A DNA stretch of 17,786 bases from Scybalocola_A sp900557175 (GTDB taxonomy: Bacteria > Bacillota > Clostridia > Lachnospirales > Lachnospiraceae), in the NCBI GenBank assembly GCA_937890745.1, contig CALADH010000004.1, positions 1-17,786 on the forward strand, written 5' to 3'. The translations under genes were made by a program, and so were the position numbers. Within the stretch, counting starts at the first letter, position 1. Each line of letters begins with the position of its first letter. The notes below the pieces were generated by a model, which did not search any database, was not told the DNA's origin, and saw only the letters and a program-made list of their open reading frames with translations. Below, piece by piece: positions 6,940-15,029 of this stretch.

Positions 6940-6991
6940 TACTTTATTAAAGTATTTTCTTTAGTATATCATTCAAAATTTTAAAAATCAA
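6940..6991 (-). promoter_or_regulatory. ROK gene promoter with autoregulatory palindrome
   Basis: TTGATT (6986-6991) and TATACT (6963-6968) on the minus strand are spaced by 17 bases. Directly after the expected start lies the perfect 15-bp palindrome TACTTTATTAAAGTA (6940-6954), well placed for autorepression. Confidence 0.7.
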
Positions 6992-7009
6992 GCATTACTC
7001 ATAAAAATC

Positions 7010-9595
7010 CTACTTCACACGCGCTGTCAGCTTTTCGCCGTCTGTATCTATAACGATAGTATCACCCGGCTTGACTTCATCTGCCAGTATCATGCGGCCG
7101 GCAAGTGTTTCAACATGCTTCTGAAGAAAACGCTTCAGCGGTCTTGCGCCGTAAACCGGATCATAGCCCTTATCAACGATAAACGCTGCCGCTTCGTCGG
7201 TAATTTCAATAAACAGCTCTCTGTCGGCAATACGCTTATTCAAGTTTGCCACCATAATTGCGATAATATTTTCAATATCTGCCTTTGTCAACGGCTTAAA
7301 CATAATAATCTCGTCAAGACGATTTAAAAACTCAGGTCTGAAATGGGCGCGCAAATCATTCATGACCTCGTCCTGTGCACTCTGCCTGATTGTACCATCT
7401 TCCTCAATACCATCAAGCAAATAGCCGGAGCCGATGTTTGATGTCATAATGAGAATCGTATTTTTAAAGTCGATCGTGCGTCCCTGTGAGTCTGTAATAC
7501 GTCCGTCATCAAGCACCTGTAAAAGAACATTAAATACATCAGGATGTGCCTTTTCAATTTCATCAAAAAGAACAACGGAATATGGTTTGCGGCGCACAGC
7601 CTCTGTCAGCTGGCCGCCTTCCTCATAGCCCACATATCCCGGAGGCGCTCCGATAAGTCTTGACACGGAGAACTTTTCCATATACTCCGACATATCAATA
7701 CGCACCATATTGTTTTCATCATCAAAAAGTGCCTCTGCAAGCGCCTTTGCAAGCTCTGTCTTTCCGACGCCTGTCGGTCCTAAGAACATAAAGGAACCAA
7801 TCGGTTTATTTTCATCTTTAATACCGGCTTTTGAACGTATAATAGCTTCTGTCACTTTCTCAACGCCCTCATCCTGACCGATGACACGTCTGTGAAGCTG
7901 CTTATCAAGGTTCAGCGTCTTGTTACGCTCACTTTCCGTAAGCTTTGCAACCGGAATACCTGTCCACCGTGAAACAATTTTTGAAATTTCATCATCCGTC
8001 ACCTGTTCACGGACAAGAGAATCATCTCTTAAATGGATATAATTTTCCTCCTGTTCAAGCTGCTGCTTCAGCTGAGGCAATTTGCCGTACTGAAGCTCTG
8101 CCGCCTTGTTAAGATCATAATTGCGCTGAGCCACCTCAATCTGCTTGTTAAGGTCTTCAATCTGCTGACGGAGCTGCTGAACACTCTCCACAGCCTTCTT
8201 ATCCTCATCCCACTTTGCTTTCTGAATCTGGAAATCATCCCGCATATGTGCAATCTCGTTCTGAATGGACACAAGACGATCCTGACTTAAACGGTCGTCT
8301 TCTTTTTTAAGCGCTGCCTCCTCAATTTCAAGCTGCATAATCTTACGGGAAATCTCGTCAAGCTCTGCAGGCATAGAATCAAGCTCTGTCTTAATCATCG
8401 CGCACGCTTCATCCACAAGGTCGATGGCCTTATCCGGCAGGAATCTGTCGCTGATATAGCGGTTTGACAGCGTCGCTGCCGCAATGAGGGCGTTATCTGT
8501 AATCTTAACGCCATGGAACACTTCATAGCGCTCCTTAAGTCCTCTTAAAATAGATATCGTATCTTCAACAGTCGGCTCATCCACAAGCACCGGCTGGAAA
8601 CGGCGCTCTAACGCCTTATCCTTTTCAATATATTGTCTGTACTCATCCAATGTCGTCGCACCGATACAGTGAAGCTCGCCTCTTGCAAGCATCGGCTTTA
8701 ACATATTTCCGGCATCCATCGCGCCGTCTGTCTTGCCCGCACCGACAATCAGATGAAGCTCATCGACAAAAAGAATAATCTGTCCGTCGCTTTTTTTAAC
8801 TTCCTCAAGAACAGCTTTAAGACGTTCCTCAAACTCGCCGCGATACTTGGCACCGGCAACTAAAGCGCCCATATCCAGTGAAATAATCTGCTTATCACGC
8901 AGCCCTTCCGGCACATCGCCTCTGACAATACGCTGTGCAAGACCTTCGATCACTGCCGTCTTACCGACACCCGGCTCACCAATTAAAACCGGATTGTTTT
9001 TTGTCTTTCGTGAAAGAATACGGACAATATTACGAATCTCGCTGTCACGGCCAATGACCGGATCAAGCTTTTGACTGCGCGCCTTTTCTACAAGATTCTC
9101 ACCATACTTTTTAAGACTGTCATAGGTTGCCTCCGGGTTATCGCTTGTCACCCTCTGATTGCCTCTGACACTTAAAAGCGCCTTTAAAAAACCGTCTCTC
9201 GTAATTGCAAAATTTTTAAATAGTTCCTTAATCTCCTTATTCGGCTTTGCGATAAGTGCAAGGAAAAGATGCTCAACAGAAATATATTCATCATCCATCT
9301 GCTGTGCCTCTGTCTCAGCCTGCATCAGCGCCTGATTCAAGGCGGCGCTTAAGTAAACCTGCACCTGTCCCGAAACCTTCACACGCTTTGCCACAAGCTT
9401 CTCAGCCTGATAAATAAAGCCTTCGCTGTTAATCTCCATCTTTCCGACAAGCTTCGCAATAAGACTGTCCTCCATCGTCAAAAGACTATATAATAAATGT
9501 TCCTGGTCAATTTCCTGATTGCCGTACTCATAGGCTATCTTCTGACAATTCTGTACAGCTTCAACTGACTTCTGAGTAAACTTATTAAAATCCAT
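7010..9595 (-). CDS. clpB: ATP-dependent protein disaggregase ClpB
   Basis: This is an 861-residue AAA+ Hsp100 that pulls polypeptides out of aggregates together with DnaK. The full architecture is visible: a double-repeat N-domain (about 1-145), then NBD1 with Walker A GEPGVGKT (206-213) and Walker B IILFVDELH. Next is a long Gln/Glu/Lys-rich coiled-coil M-domain (about 410-530) that distinguishes ClpB from ClpA/ClpC. NBD2 has Walker A GPTGVGKT (~607) and SVVLFDEIEKAHPDV. The length is that of typical bacterial ClpB. GGAGG lies seven bases before the ATG. It is monocistronic, between a strong promoter and the ROK promoter. No CIRCE element (TTAGCACTC-N9-GAGTGCTAA) and no CtsR heptad repeat were seen upstream, so the heat-shock control is not evident. 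Confidence 0.97.
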   Translation of the reverse strand: MDFNKFTQKSVEAVQNCQKIAYEYGNQEIDQEHLLYSLLTMEDSLIAKLVGKMEINSEGFIYQAEKLVAKRVKVSGQVQVYLSAALNQALMQAETEAQQMDDEYISVEHLFLALIAKPNKEIKELFKNFAITRDGFLKALLSVRGNQRVTSDNPEATYDSLKKYGENLVEKARSQKLDPVIGRDSEIRNIVRILSRKTKNNPVLIGEPGVGKTAVIEGLAQRIVRGDVPEGLRDKQIISLDMGALVAGAKYRGEFEERLKAVLEEVKKSDGQIILFVDELHLIVGAGKTDGAMDAGNMLKPMLARGELHCIGATTLDEYRQYIEKDKALERRFQPVLVDEPTVEDTISILRGLKERYEVFHGVKITDNALIAAATLSNRYISDRFLPDKAIDLVDEACAMIKTELDSMPAELDEISRKIMQLEIEEAALKKEDDRLSQDRLVSIQNEIAHMRDDFQIQKAKWDEDKKAVESVQQLRQQIEDLNKQIEVAQRNYDLNKAAELQYGKLPQLKQQLEQEENYIHLRDDSLVREQVTDDEISKIVSRWTGIPVAKLTESERNKTLNLDKQLHRRVIGQDEGVEKVTEAIIRSKAGIKDENKPIGSFMFLGPTGVGKTELAKALAEALFDDENNMVRIDMSEYMEKFSVSRLIGAPPGYVGYEEGGQLTEAVRRKPYSVVLFDEIEKAHPDVFNVLLQVLDDGRITDSQGRTIDFKNTILIMTSNIGSGYLLDGIEEDGTIRQSAQDEVMNDLRAHFRPEFLNRLDEIIMFKPLTKADIENIIAIMVANLNKRIADRELFIEITDEAAAFIVDKGYDPVYGARPLKRFLQKHVETLAGRMILADEVKPGDTIVIDTDGEKLTARVK

Positions 9596-9679
9596 AACTC
9601 TGCCTCCAATCTATTTTTATTTTCTGCGGCATCAATACATTTATACTCTGCCGCCTTATGTTACATTTGTTATACTTGT

Positions 9680-9708
9680 AATATAACAGCATTTTCCGTA
9701 AATGTCAA
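9680..9708 (-). promoter_or_regulatory. Sigma-A promoter of clpB
   Basis: TTGACA (9703-9708) and TATATT (9680-9685) on the minus strand are separated by 17 bases. The leader between the start and clpB contains a weak hairpin (GCGGCA 9626-9631 with TGCCGC 9649-9654, 17-base loop). Confidence 0.75.
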
Positions 9709-9729
9709 TATATTTTTTTAAGATTTTTT

Positions 9730-9763
9730 AAAAGGCATAACCGACGGTGCGATTATGCCTTTT
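9730..9763 (-). terminator. Terminator at the end of the exporter operon
   Basis: AAAAGGCATAA and TTATGCCTTTT pair perfectly (11 bp) around a 12-base loop, 22 bases after the exporter stop. The U-run is short in either direction (four T, inside the arm), so it may work bidirectionally but modestly. Confidence 0.75.
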
Positions 9764-9785
9764 ATCATATCATTTGTGAACGGCT

Positions 9786-11624
9786 TTACACCGCCTCTGT
9801 TTTTTCAAACTGGCTATTATACAGATTTGCATAAAATCCATTCTTTGCAAGCAGCTGCTGGTGGTTGCCCTGCTCGATAATATCGCCATCCTTCATGACA
9901 AGAATTAAGTCGGCGTCTCTGATTGTCGACAGACGGTGGGCAATGACAAAGCTCGTTCTGCCCTCCATCAGATGATCCATTGCCTTTTGGATGCGTTCCT
10001 CTGTTCTCGTATCGACAGACGATGTTGCCTCGTCAAGAATCAGAAGCTTATTATCCGCAAGAATTGCTCTGGCAATTGTCAGAAGCTGCTTCTGCCCCTG
10101 GGAAATATTGCTTGTTTCCTCATTGAGCACCATCTGATAGCCGCCCGGCTGGGACATAATGAAATGGTGGGCATGCGCTGCCTTTGCCGCCGCAATCACT
10201 TCCTCGTCCGTTGCATCAAGCCGTCCGTAACGGATATTTTCCATAATTGTGCCGTGGAACAGCCATGTATCCTGAAGCACCATACCGAAAAGTTCACGGA
10301 GTTCGCTTCGGTTAAAGTCCTTGACATTGTGGCCGTCAATTAAAATTTCACCGGAACTTACATCATAAAACCGCATTAAAAGCTTTACCATCGTTGTTTT
10401 TCCGGCGCCGGTCGGGCCGACTATGGCAACCTTCTGGCCTTTTTTCACTTCACATGAAAAATCATGGATAATGATTTTATCTTCATCGTAACCGAAGGAT
10501 ACGTGATTCATCTGAACACCACCGTCTACTGAAGAAATATCTACAGAATTTTCGACAGTCTGATCTTCCTCCGGCGCATTGATAAAATCAAATACACGCT
10601 CGGATGCGGCCGCCGATGACTGAAGCATATTTGTCACCTGGGCAATCTGCTGCACCGGCTGGGTAAACTGTCGGATATACTGGAAGAAGGACTGGATATC
10701 GCCGACTTGGATACTGCCGTTAATAACAAGCACACCGCCAAGCAGCGCCACAACAACATAGCCCACATTGCCGACAAACTGCATAATCGGCATCATCATG
10801 CCTGAGAAAAACTGGGAGCGCCATCCCGATGTATAGAGCTTCTCATTTGTCTCCTCAAAAGCCTTCACAACATCTTCTTCCTTATTAAACGCCTGCACAA
10901 CATTGTGGCCGCCGTAAATTTCCTCAACCTGTCCATTGACCTCACCGAGGTATCTCTGCTGGTCCTGGAAATATTTCTGCGAATGCTTCATGACAAAACC
11001 GATAATCATCATAGATACTGGAAGAATCAAAAGCGCCGCAAGTGTCATCCACACATTGATGCTGAGCATCATCGCAAAGACGCCAATCAATGTCGTCACT
11101 GACGTAATTAACTGGGTGATACTCTGATTAAGCCCCATCTGAAGCGTATCGACATCATTTGTGATTCTTGAAAGAATCTCACCGTGTGTTCTGCTCTCAA
11201 AATACTTGACAGGCAGACGGTTTATTTTCTTAGAAATATCTTTTCTTAAATTGTAAACAGCATCATTTGAAACGCCGGTCATAATAAAGCCCTGAATTGC
11301 GCCAAACACGGAGCTGCACGCATAAATAAACAAAAGTCCGAGTAAAATGCCTGCAATTTTTCCAAAATCAATACCGCCGGTACCGGAAATCTTTGCTGTC
11401 AGTCCGTTAAATATTTCTGTTGTCGCATTACCCAAAATTTTCGGTCCGACAATGTTAAAAATCGTACTGCCAATCGCAAATATAAACATCAAAAGCAGTC
11501 TGAATTTATACCGGCTCATATAAGCGACAAGCTGCTTCATCGCTTTGCCGAAATTTTCTGCCTTTTCGCCGCCCATATGGCCGCCGTGGCCCATAGGCCC
11601 TCTCTTTACTGTCTTATTATTCAT
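9786..11624 (-). CDS. Heterodimeric ABC exporter, subunit with the consensus ATP site
   Basis: This is a fused membrane-plus-ATPase half-transporter of the multidrug/lipid exporter type (TM288/BmrD-like), 612 residues. The ATG at 11624 is chosen because GGAGG precedes it closely; an upstream in-frame start (11660) lies deep in the previous gene. It overlaps that gene by eight bases (ATGAATAA). The N-terminus is rich in Gly, His and Met (RGPMGHGGHMGG). Six membrane segments occupy about residues 40-320. The ATPase has Walker A GPTGAGKT (403-410), Walker B LLILDEATSSVD with the catalytic Glu (E532) and switch His (H563). Its signature is ISQGQ (507-511) rather than LSGGQ. It therefore supplies the working hydrolysis half, paired with the VSGGQ signature of its partner. 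The substrate is unknown; the MarR gene in front suggests a toxic compound. Confidence 0.92.
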   Translation of the reverse strand: MNNKTVKRGPMGHGGHMGGEKAENFGKAMKQLVAYMSRYKFRLLLMFIFAIGSTIFNIVGPKILGNATTEIFNGLTAKISGTGGIDFGKIAGILLGLLFIYACSSVFGAIQGFIMTGVSNDAVYNLRKDISKKINRLPVKYFESRTHGEILSRITNDVDTLQMGLNQSITQLITSVTTLIGVFAMMLSINVWMTLAALLILPVSMMIIGFVMKHSQKYFQDQQRYLGEVNGQVEEIYGGHNVVQAFNKEEDVVKAFEETNEKLYTSGWRSQFFSGMMMPIMQFVGNVGYVVVALLGGVLVINGSIQVGDIQSFFQYIRQFTQPVQQIAQVTNMLQSSAAASERVFDFINAPEEDQTVENSVDISSVDGGVQMNHVSFGYDEDKIIIHDFSCEVKKGQKVAIVGPTGAGKTTMVKLLMRFYDVSSGEILIDGHNVKDFNRSELRELFGMVLQDTWLFHGTIMENIRYGRLDATDEEVIAAAKAAHAHHFIMSQPGGYQMVLNEETSNISQGQKQLLTIARAILADNKLLILDEATSSVDTRTEERIQKAMDHLMEGRTSFVIAHRLSTIRDADLILVMKDGDIIEQGNHQQLLAKNGFYANLYNSQFEKTEAV

Positions 11625-13794
11625 GAGCCAATTCCTCCTCTGATAACTGTGATGAGGCAATCTGTCTGTAAACCTCGCAGGATTTCATCAATTCCTTATG
11701 TGTCCCCTGCCCAATCACATGACCATCCTCAAGAACGAGTATTTTATCTGCATGAAGAATCGTACTGATACGCTGGGCAACAATGAGTGTTGTCGCATCC
11801 TTCGTCTCATTTTTTAAAGCGCGGCGCAGCTGCACATCTGTCTTATAATCAAGGGCAGAAAAGCTGTCGTCGAAAATATAAACCTCCGGCTTCTTCGCAA
11901 TAGCTCTCGCAATGGAAAGACGCTGCTTCTGACCGCCGGAAACATTCGTGCCGCCCTGGGCAATCGGTGAATCAAGCCCATCCTCCTTCGCGCTTATAAA
12001 ATCCCATGACTGCGCGATTTCGGCGGCACGGCGGATATCAGCCTCTGATGCTTCTTCGCTGCCATAACGGATATTTGAATCAATCGTTCCCGAAAAAAGA
12101 ATGCTCTTTTGAGGTACATAACCGATTCTATCTCTTAAATCGCAAAGATCCATGTCTTTAATATCAACACCATCCAGTGTAATGCGCCCCTTTGTCGCAT
12201 CAAAAAATCTCGGAATCAGATTGACAAGGGTACTTTTGCCGCTGCCCGTACTTCCAATAAAGGCAACCGTCTCACCCTTATGCGCCGTAAAGCTGACATC
12301 GGTTAATGAACATTCATCAGCGCCCGGATAGGCAAAAGACACATTTTCAAAGGCAAGTTCACCCTTGACATCCTTTGCCGGATATTTCGGTGAATCACCG
12401 CTTTTAATGACAGTTTCCGTATCCATCACTTCATTGATACGCTTGGCCGATACCATCGCTCTTGGAAGCATGACAGACATCATCGTAATCATAAGGAAAG
12501 CCATAATAATCTGCATTGCATACTGGATAAAGGCCATCATATTGCCGACCTGCATCGTACCGCCATCAACGGCATAAGCCCCGCTGTATACAATAAGCAC
12601 TGTAATACCGTTCATAATAAACATCATTGTCGGCATCATCAGCGTCATACACCGGTTGACAAAAAGATTTGTCTTCGTCAATGTCTTATTGGCATCCTCA
12701 AATCTATCCTCCTCATGCTTTTCTGTACTGAAGGCACGGATAACGAAAATACCCGACAGGATTTCTCTCGATACAAGGTTTAACTTATCAATTAAATACT
12801 GAAGCTTCGTAAATCTCGGCATTGCAACCGCAAGAAGCAGCACAATAACAATAAGAATAAGCCCGACAGCAAGCCCTAAAATCCATGTCATCGACATATC
12901 TGTCTGAAACACTTTATAAAGACCGCCAATACCTAAAATCGGCGCATATAAAACGATTCTGAAAATCATCGTAAATGTCATCTGTATCTGCTGAATATCG
13001 TTTGTACTTCGCGTAATCAGAGACGCTGCCGAAAAATGGTTAAGCTCAGAGCCTGAAAATGTCAGTACCTTTCTGTAAATACTGTTTCTTAAATTTCTGC
13101 CAAGTGTAGACGCCACCTGGGAAGCTAAAAATGTCACGCCGATGGCCGCAAGAACACCGAGCAAGGCAAGGCCAAGCATCTTAAGTCCTGAAAAAAGGAC
13201 ATAGCGCATCTGCATACTGTCAAGGTCAATTCCCTGAGCGCTGTATTCATTCTGAACATACAAAATTGCACTCTGTGTCACGATGGATTCCGGCATTTGG
13301 GAAATTTCCGCCGTCATCTCATCCATCATCTTCATACGAACATCTTCCGGCATCTGTGCAAATACAGGAAGAATATCCGTTCCCTCCGGCAATTGCATCT
13401 GATCTGTGATTTTTTTCTGCATTTCCTTACTTGAATCATCTTCCGATGTCAGTCCCGTCACTGCCATCATCGGCACGCCGAAAATATTATTGAGTGCAGT
13501 GCGCTCATCTTCGGAAATATCTTCAAGTGTATACATGCCGTCCGCTAAATCGTAAGTACGCTCGACTTGTGCCCTGTCATCCTCATCCATAAACAAAAAC
13601 AATTCATTCATGGAAACTTCCTGTATTGTTTCAGGCACACAGTCCTCAATACCCTTTTGCTGAATGCCGACATTTACAATCTTTGATGTATAATCCGGCA
13701 GTGACAGATCACAAAAGGCCTGAACAAATAAAAGAACAATAATCAAGACAATATAATGCCACCGTTCCTTCATATAATGAAACATCTTTACCAT
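11617..13794 (-). CDS. Heterodimeric ABC exporter, subunit with the degenerate ATP site and a large extracytoplasmic insert
   Basis: This is the partner half-exporter, 725 residues, acting in the membrane as a heterodimer with the downstream gene product. AAAGGAG lies seven bases before the ATG. Between the first and second membrane segments is an unusually long polar, acidic, Met-rich stretch (about residues 36-200) that should be outside the cell; standard half-exporters have only a short loop there. The ATPase domain has Walker A GSTGSGKS (514-521) and an intact signature VSGGQ (618-622). Walker B ends in FDDS, with Asp (D643) instead of the catalytic Glu, and the switch His is Gln (Q674 in VAQRIST). 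These three traits are the known pattern of the degenerate-site subunit in TM287/288- and LmrCD/BmrCD-type exporters. It follows marR after 22 bases in one operon. Confidence 0.92.
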   Translation of the reverse strand: MVKMFHYMKERWHYIVLIIVLLFVQAFCDLSLPDYTSKIVNVGIQQKGIEDCVPETIQEVSMNELFLFMDEDDRAQVERTYDLADGMYTLEDISEDERTALNNIFGVPMMAVTGLTSEDDSSKEMQKKITDQMQLPEGTDILPVFAQMPEDVRMKMMDEMTAEISQMPESIVTQSAILYVQNEYSAQGIDLDSMQMRYVLFSGLKMLGLALLGVLAAIGVTFLASQVASTLGRNLRNSIYRKVLTFSGSELNHFSAASLITRSTNDIQQIQMTFTMIFRIVLYAPILGIGGLYKVFQTDMSMTWILGLAVGLILIVIVLLLAVAMPRFTKLQYLIDKLNLVSREILSGIFVIRAFSTEKHEEDRFEDANKTLTKTNLFVNRCMTLMMPTMMFIMNGITVLIVYSGAYAVDGGTMQVGNMMAFIQYAMQIIMAFLMITMMSVMLPRAMVSAKRINEVMDTETVIKSGDSPKYPAKDVKGELAFENVSFAYPGADECSLTDVSFTAHKGETVAFIGSTGSGKSTLVNLIPRFFDATKGRITLDGVDIKDMDLCDLRDRIGYVPQKSILFSGTIDSNIRYGSEEASEADIRRAAEIAQSWDFISAKEDGLDSPIAQGGTNVSGGQKQRLSIARAIAKKPEVYIFDDSFSALDYKTDVQLRRALKNETKDATTLIVAQRISTILHADKILVLEDGHVIGQGTHKELMKSCEVYRQIASSQLSEEELAHE

Positions 13795-13816
13795 AGTCGT
13801 TCTCCTTTAGTCTTTA

Positions 13817-14257
13817 TTATTTTTCATCGCCCTCACTGAAATTTTCAATAATCTGATTGAAAAAACGCCGTATGAGACAAAGCTCCGCCTCGGAAAATCC
13901 CTTAAACATCACATGCTCGCTCTGCTCAATTTTCTCCTTAACGCGCTCACTCAGCTCAAACCCTTTTTTTGTCAGATATACGCGGCTAATGCGGCGATCT
14001 GTGTCGTCGATTCTGCGCTCAATTATACCGCTCTTTTCAAGCCGCTTTATAGACACCGCAACTGTCGGCGGCTTAATATTCATCTGTTTTGAAATTTCAT
14101 TCTGACTTAAGCCTTCATTTTTCCTGAGAAAATATAAAAGCGGCACCTGTTTCGGATGCACATCCATCGCCTGAAGCATCTTAAAACCTTTGCAGAAATA
14201 AAGATGCGTAATCTTCGCAAACAGCGCCTGAAGCGGTTCTTCTTTTTTATCTTCCAT
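13817..14257 (-). CDS. MarR-family repressor of the exporter operon
   Basis: This is a 146-residue dimeric winged helix-turn-helix regulator. The DNA-reading part is visible in the middle: LSQNEISKQMNIKPPTVAVS, then the wing DDTDRRISRVYLTKKG with the conserved Asp-Arg-Arg. AAGGAGG lies seven bases before the ATG. It is first in the operon with the two exporter genes, the usual layout for an autorepressed drug-efflux system released by the exported compound. A MarR-type box lies across the promoter start region. Ligand and exported substrate cannot be told from the sequence. Confidence 0.9.
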   Translation of the reverse strand: MEDKKEEPLQALFAKITHLYFCKGFKMLQAMDVHPKQVPLLYFLRKNEGLSQNEISKQMNIKPPTVAVSIKRLEKSGIIERRIDDTDRRISRVYLTKKGFELSERVKEKIEQSEHVMFKGFSEAELCLIRRFFNQIIENFSEGDEK

Positions 14258-14277
14258 GTTATCGCCTCCTTATTAAT

Positions 14278-14320
14278 TAGTTGCCTAACTTATTTTATAC
14301 GTTAAACGTCATTTTTTCAA
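14278..14320 (-). promoter_or_regulatory. Promoter and MarR box of the exporter operon
   Basis: TTGAAA (14315-14320) and TAAAAT (14292-14297) on the minus strand are 17 bases apart. Just downstream, AGTTGCCTAACT with flanking TT/TA (14278-14292) matches the half-site common for MarR operators (AGTTGCCTA). Inside the -35/-10 spacer is the perfect 11-bp palindrome ACGTTAAACGT (14299-14309), a possible second binding site. Confidence 0.65.
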
Positions 14321-14429
14321 CGTTCATTTAAAAATTTTATAATTTTTTTTAGATTTTCGGCACATTTTTCATTAGTCGACAAAACATTTTGTTTTTATTC
14401 CGGCACTTTCCTATTTACCGTAGACGTGG

Positions 14430-14478
14430 TATACTTAAATACAACGATGCCATGGCAAAAAGCATTTGCCACGGTATC
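14430..14478 (+). promoter_or_regulatory. Extended -10 promoter and 5' hairpin of the PH-domain gene
   Basis: TGGTATACT gives a TG-extended -10 box (TATACT 14430-14435) with no convincing -35. At the expected 5' end of the RNA, GATGCCATGGCA (14446-14457) pairs with TGCCACGGTATC (14467-14478), with one wobble and one mismatch in 12, around a nine-base loop. The hairpin may protect the 5' end or regulate; its role is unknown. Confidence 0.5.
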
Positions 14479-14516
14479 CTGCAAGTGACGACGACCATCA
14501 TATAAGGAGGATTTTT

Positions 14517-14915
14517 ATGGCAAATACAGATGTAACGCCGAAATGGGAAGACCGCAGACACATTTTATGGTTTCCGATAACCTTTGATAAATACCGCATT
14601 GCCCGCGGACGCATTTACTGCACCCACGGCCTTTTAAAACAGGAGGAACATGAATGCCTTCTATACCGCATTCTTGATATTTCCCATGTACGCACACTGA
14701 CAAACCGTATGTGCGGCACCGGTACCATTATTTTAAGAACACAGGACGCCTCTGATCCGATACTGACACTTAAAAATATTAAAGACAGCATCCGTGTTAA
14801 AGAAATGATCAGCGATATGGTTGAGCGGACACGTGAAGACCGCGGCATCGCCGGCCGCGAGATGTACGGCGCCGGCGGCGGTATGATGGACGACATTTAC
14901 GACGATGAAATATAA
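14517..14915 (+). CDS. Bacterial PH-domain (bPH2/YdbT-like) protein
   Basis: This is a 132-residue protein with a single bacterial pleckstrin-homology-like domain (PF03703 type). The pattern is ILWFPITFDKYRIARGRIY (strands 1-2), then GLLKQEEHECLLYRILDISH and a GTIILRTQD strand. A closing helix, RVKEMISDMVERTRED, follows. The tail is Gly-, Met- and Asp/Glu-rich (GAGGGMMDDIYDDE). No membrane segment is visible, unlike many family members, so it is probably cytoplasmic. AAGGAGG lies six bases before the ATG at 14517; an upstream in-frame ATG (14466) lacks a ribosome site. It is divergent from the marR-exporter operon. The molecular role of this family is not established. Confidence 0.82.
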   Translation: MANTDVTPKWEDRRHILWFPITFDKYRIARGRIYCTHGLLKQEEHECLLYRILDISHVRTLTNRMCGTGTIILRTQDASDPILTLKNIKDSIRVKEMISDMVERTREDRGIAGREMYGAGGGMMDDIYDDEI

Positions 14916-15000
14916 CCTGTAATACTTTTGCGCTATTGAAAATAACCTGTAATACTTTTTGCGCTGTTAAAAATAACCTATACAACACTTTTTGCGCCGC
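14912..15000. repeat. Three tandem ~30-bp direct repeats
   Basis: Three consecutive copies begin at 14912, 14942 and 14973. Each starts ATAACCT and carries a later ACTTTTGCGC or ACTTTTTGCGC; copies 1 and 2 are nearly identical and copy 3 is diverged. The first copy begins at the stop codon of the PH-domain gene, so the array fills the gap to the DUF3343 gene. No spacers are present, so this is not a CRISPR array. Confidence 0.85.
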
Positions 15001-15029
15001 AAGAATCAAGCGGCAGAAAGAAGACTGTC

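Noticed and set aside
14912..15000. CRISPR array
   Set aside because: The repeats are directly adjacent with no spacers, only three copies are present and no cas genes occur.
14809..15009. Minus-strand frame with repeated AQKVLQVIF-like peptides
   Set aside because: The peptide repeats simply reflect the three tandem DNA repeats read backwards. There is no ribosome site and the frame runs antisense into the PH-domain gene.
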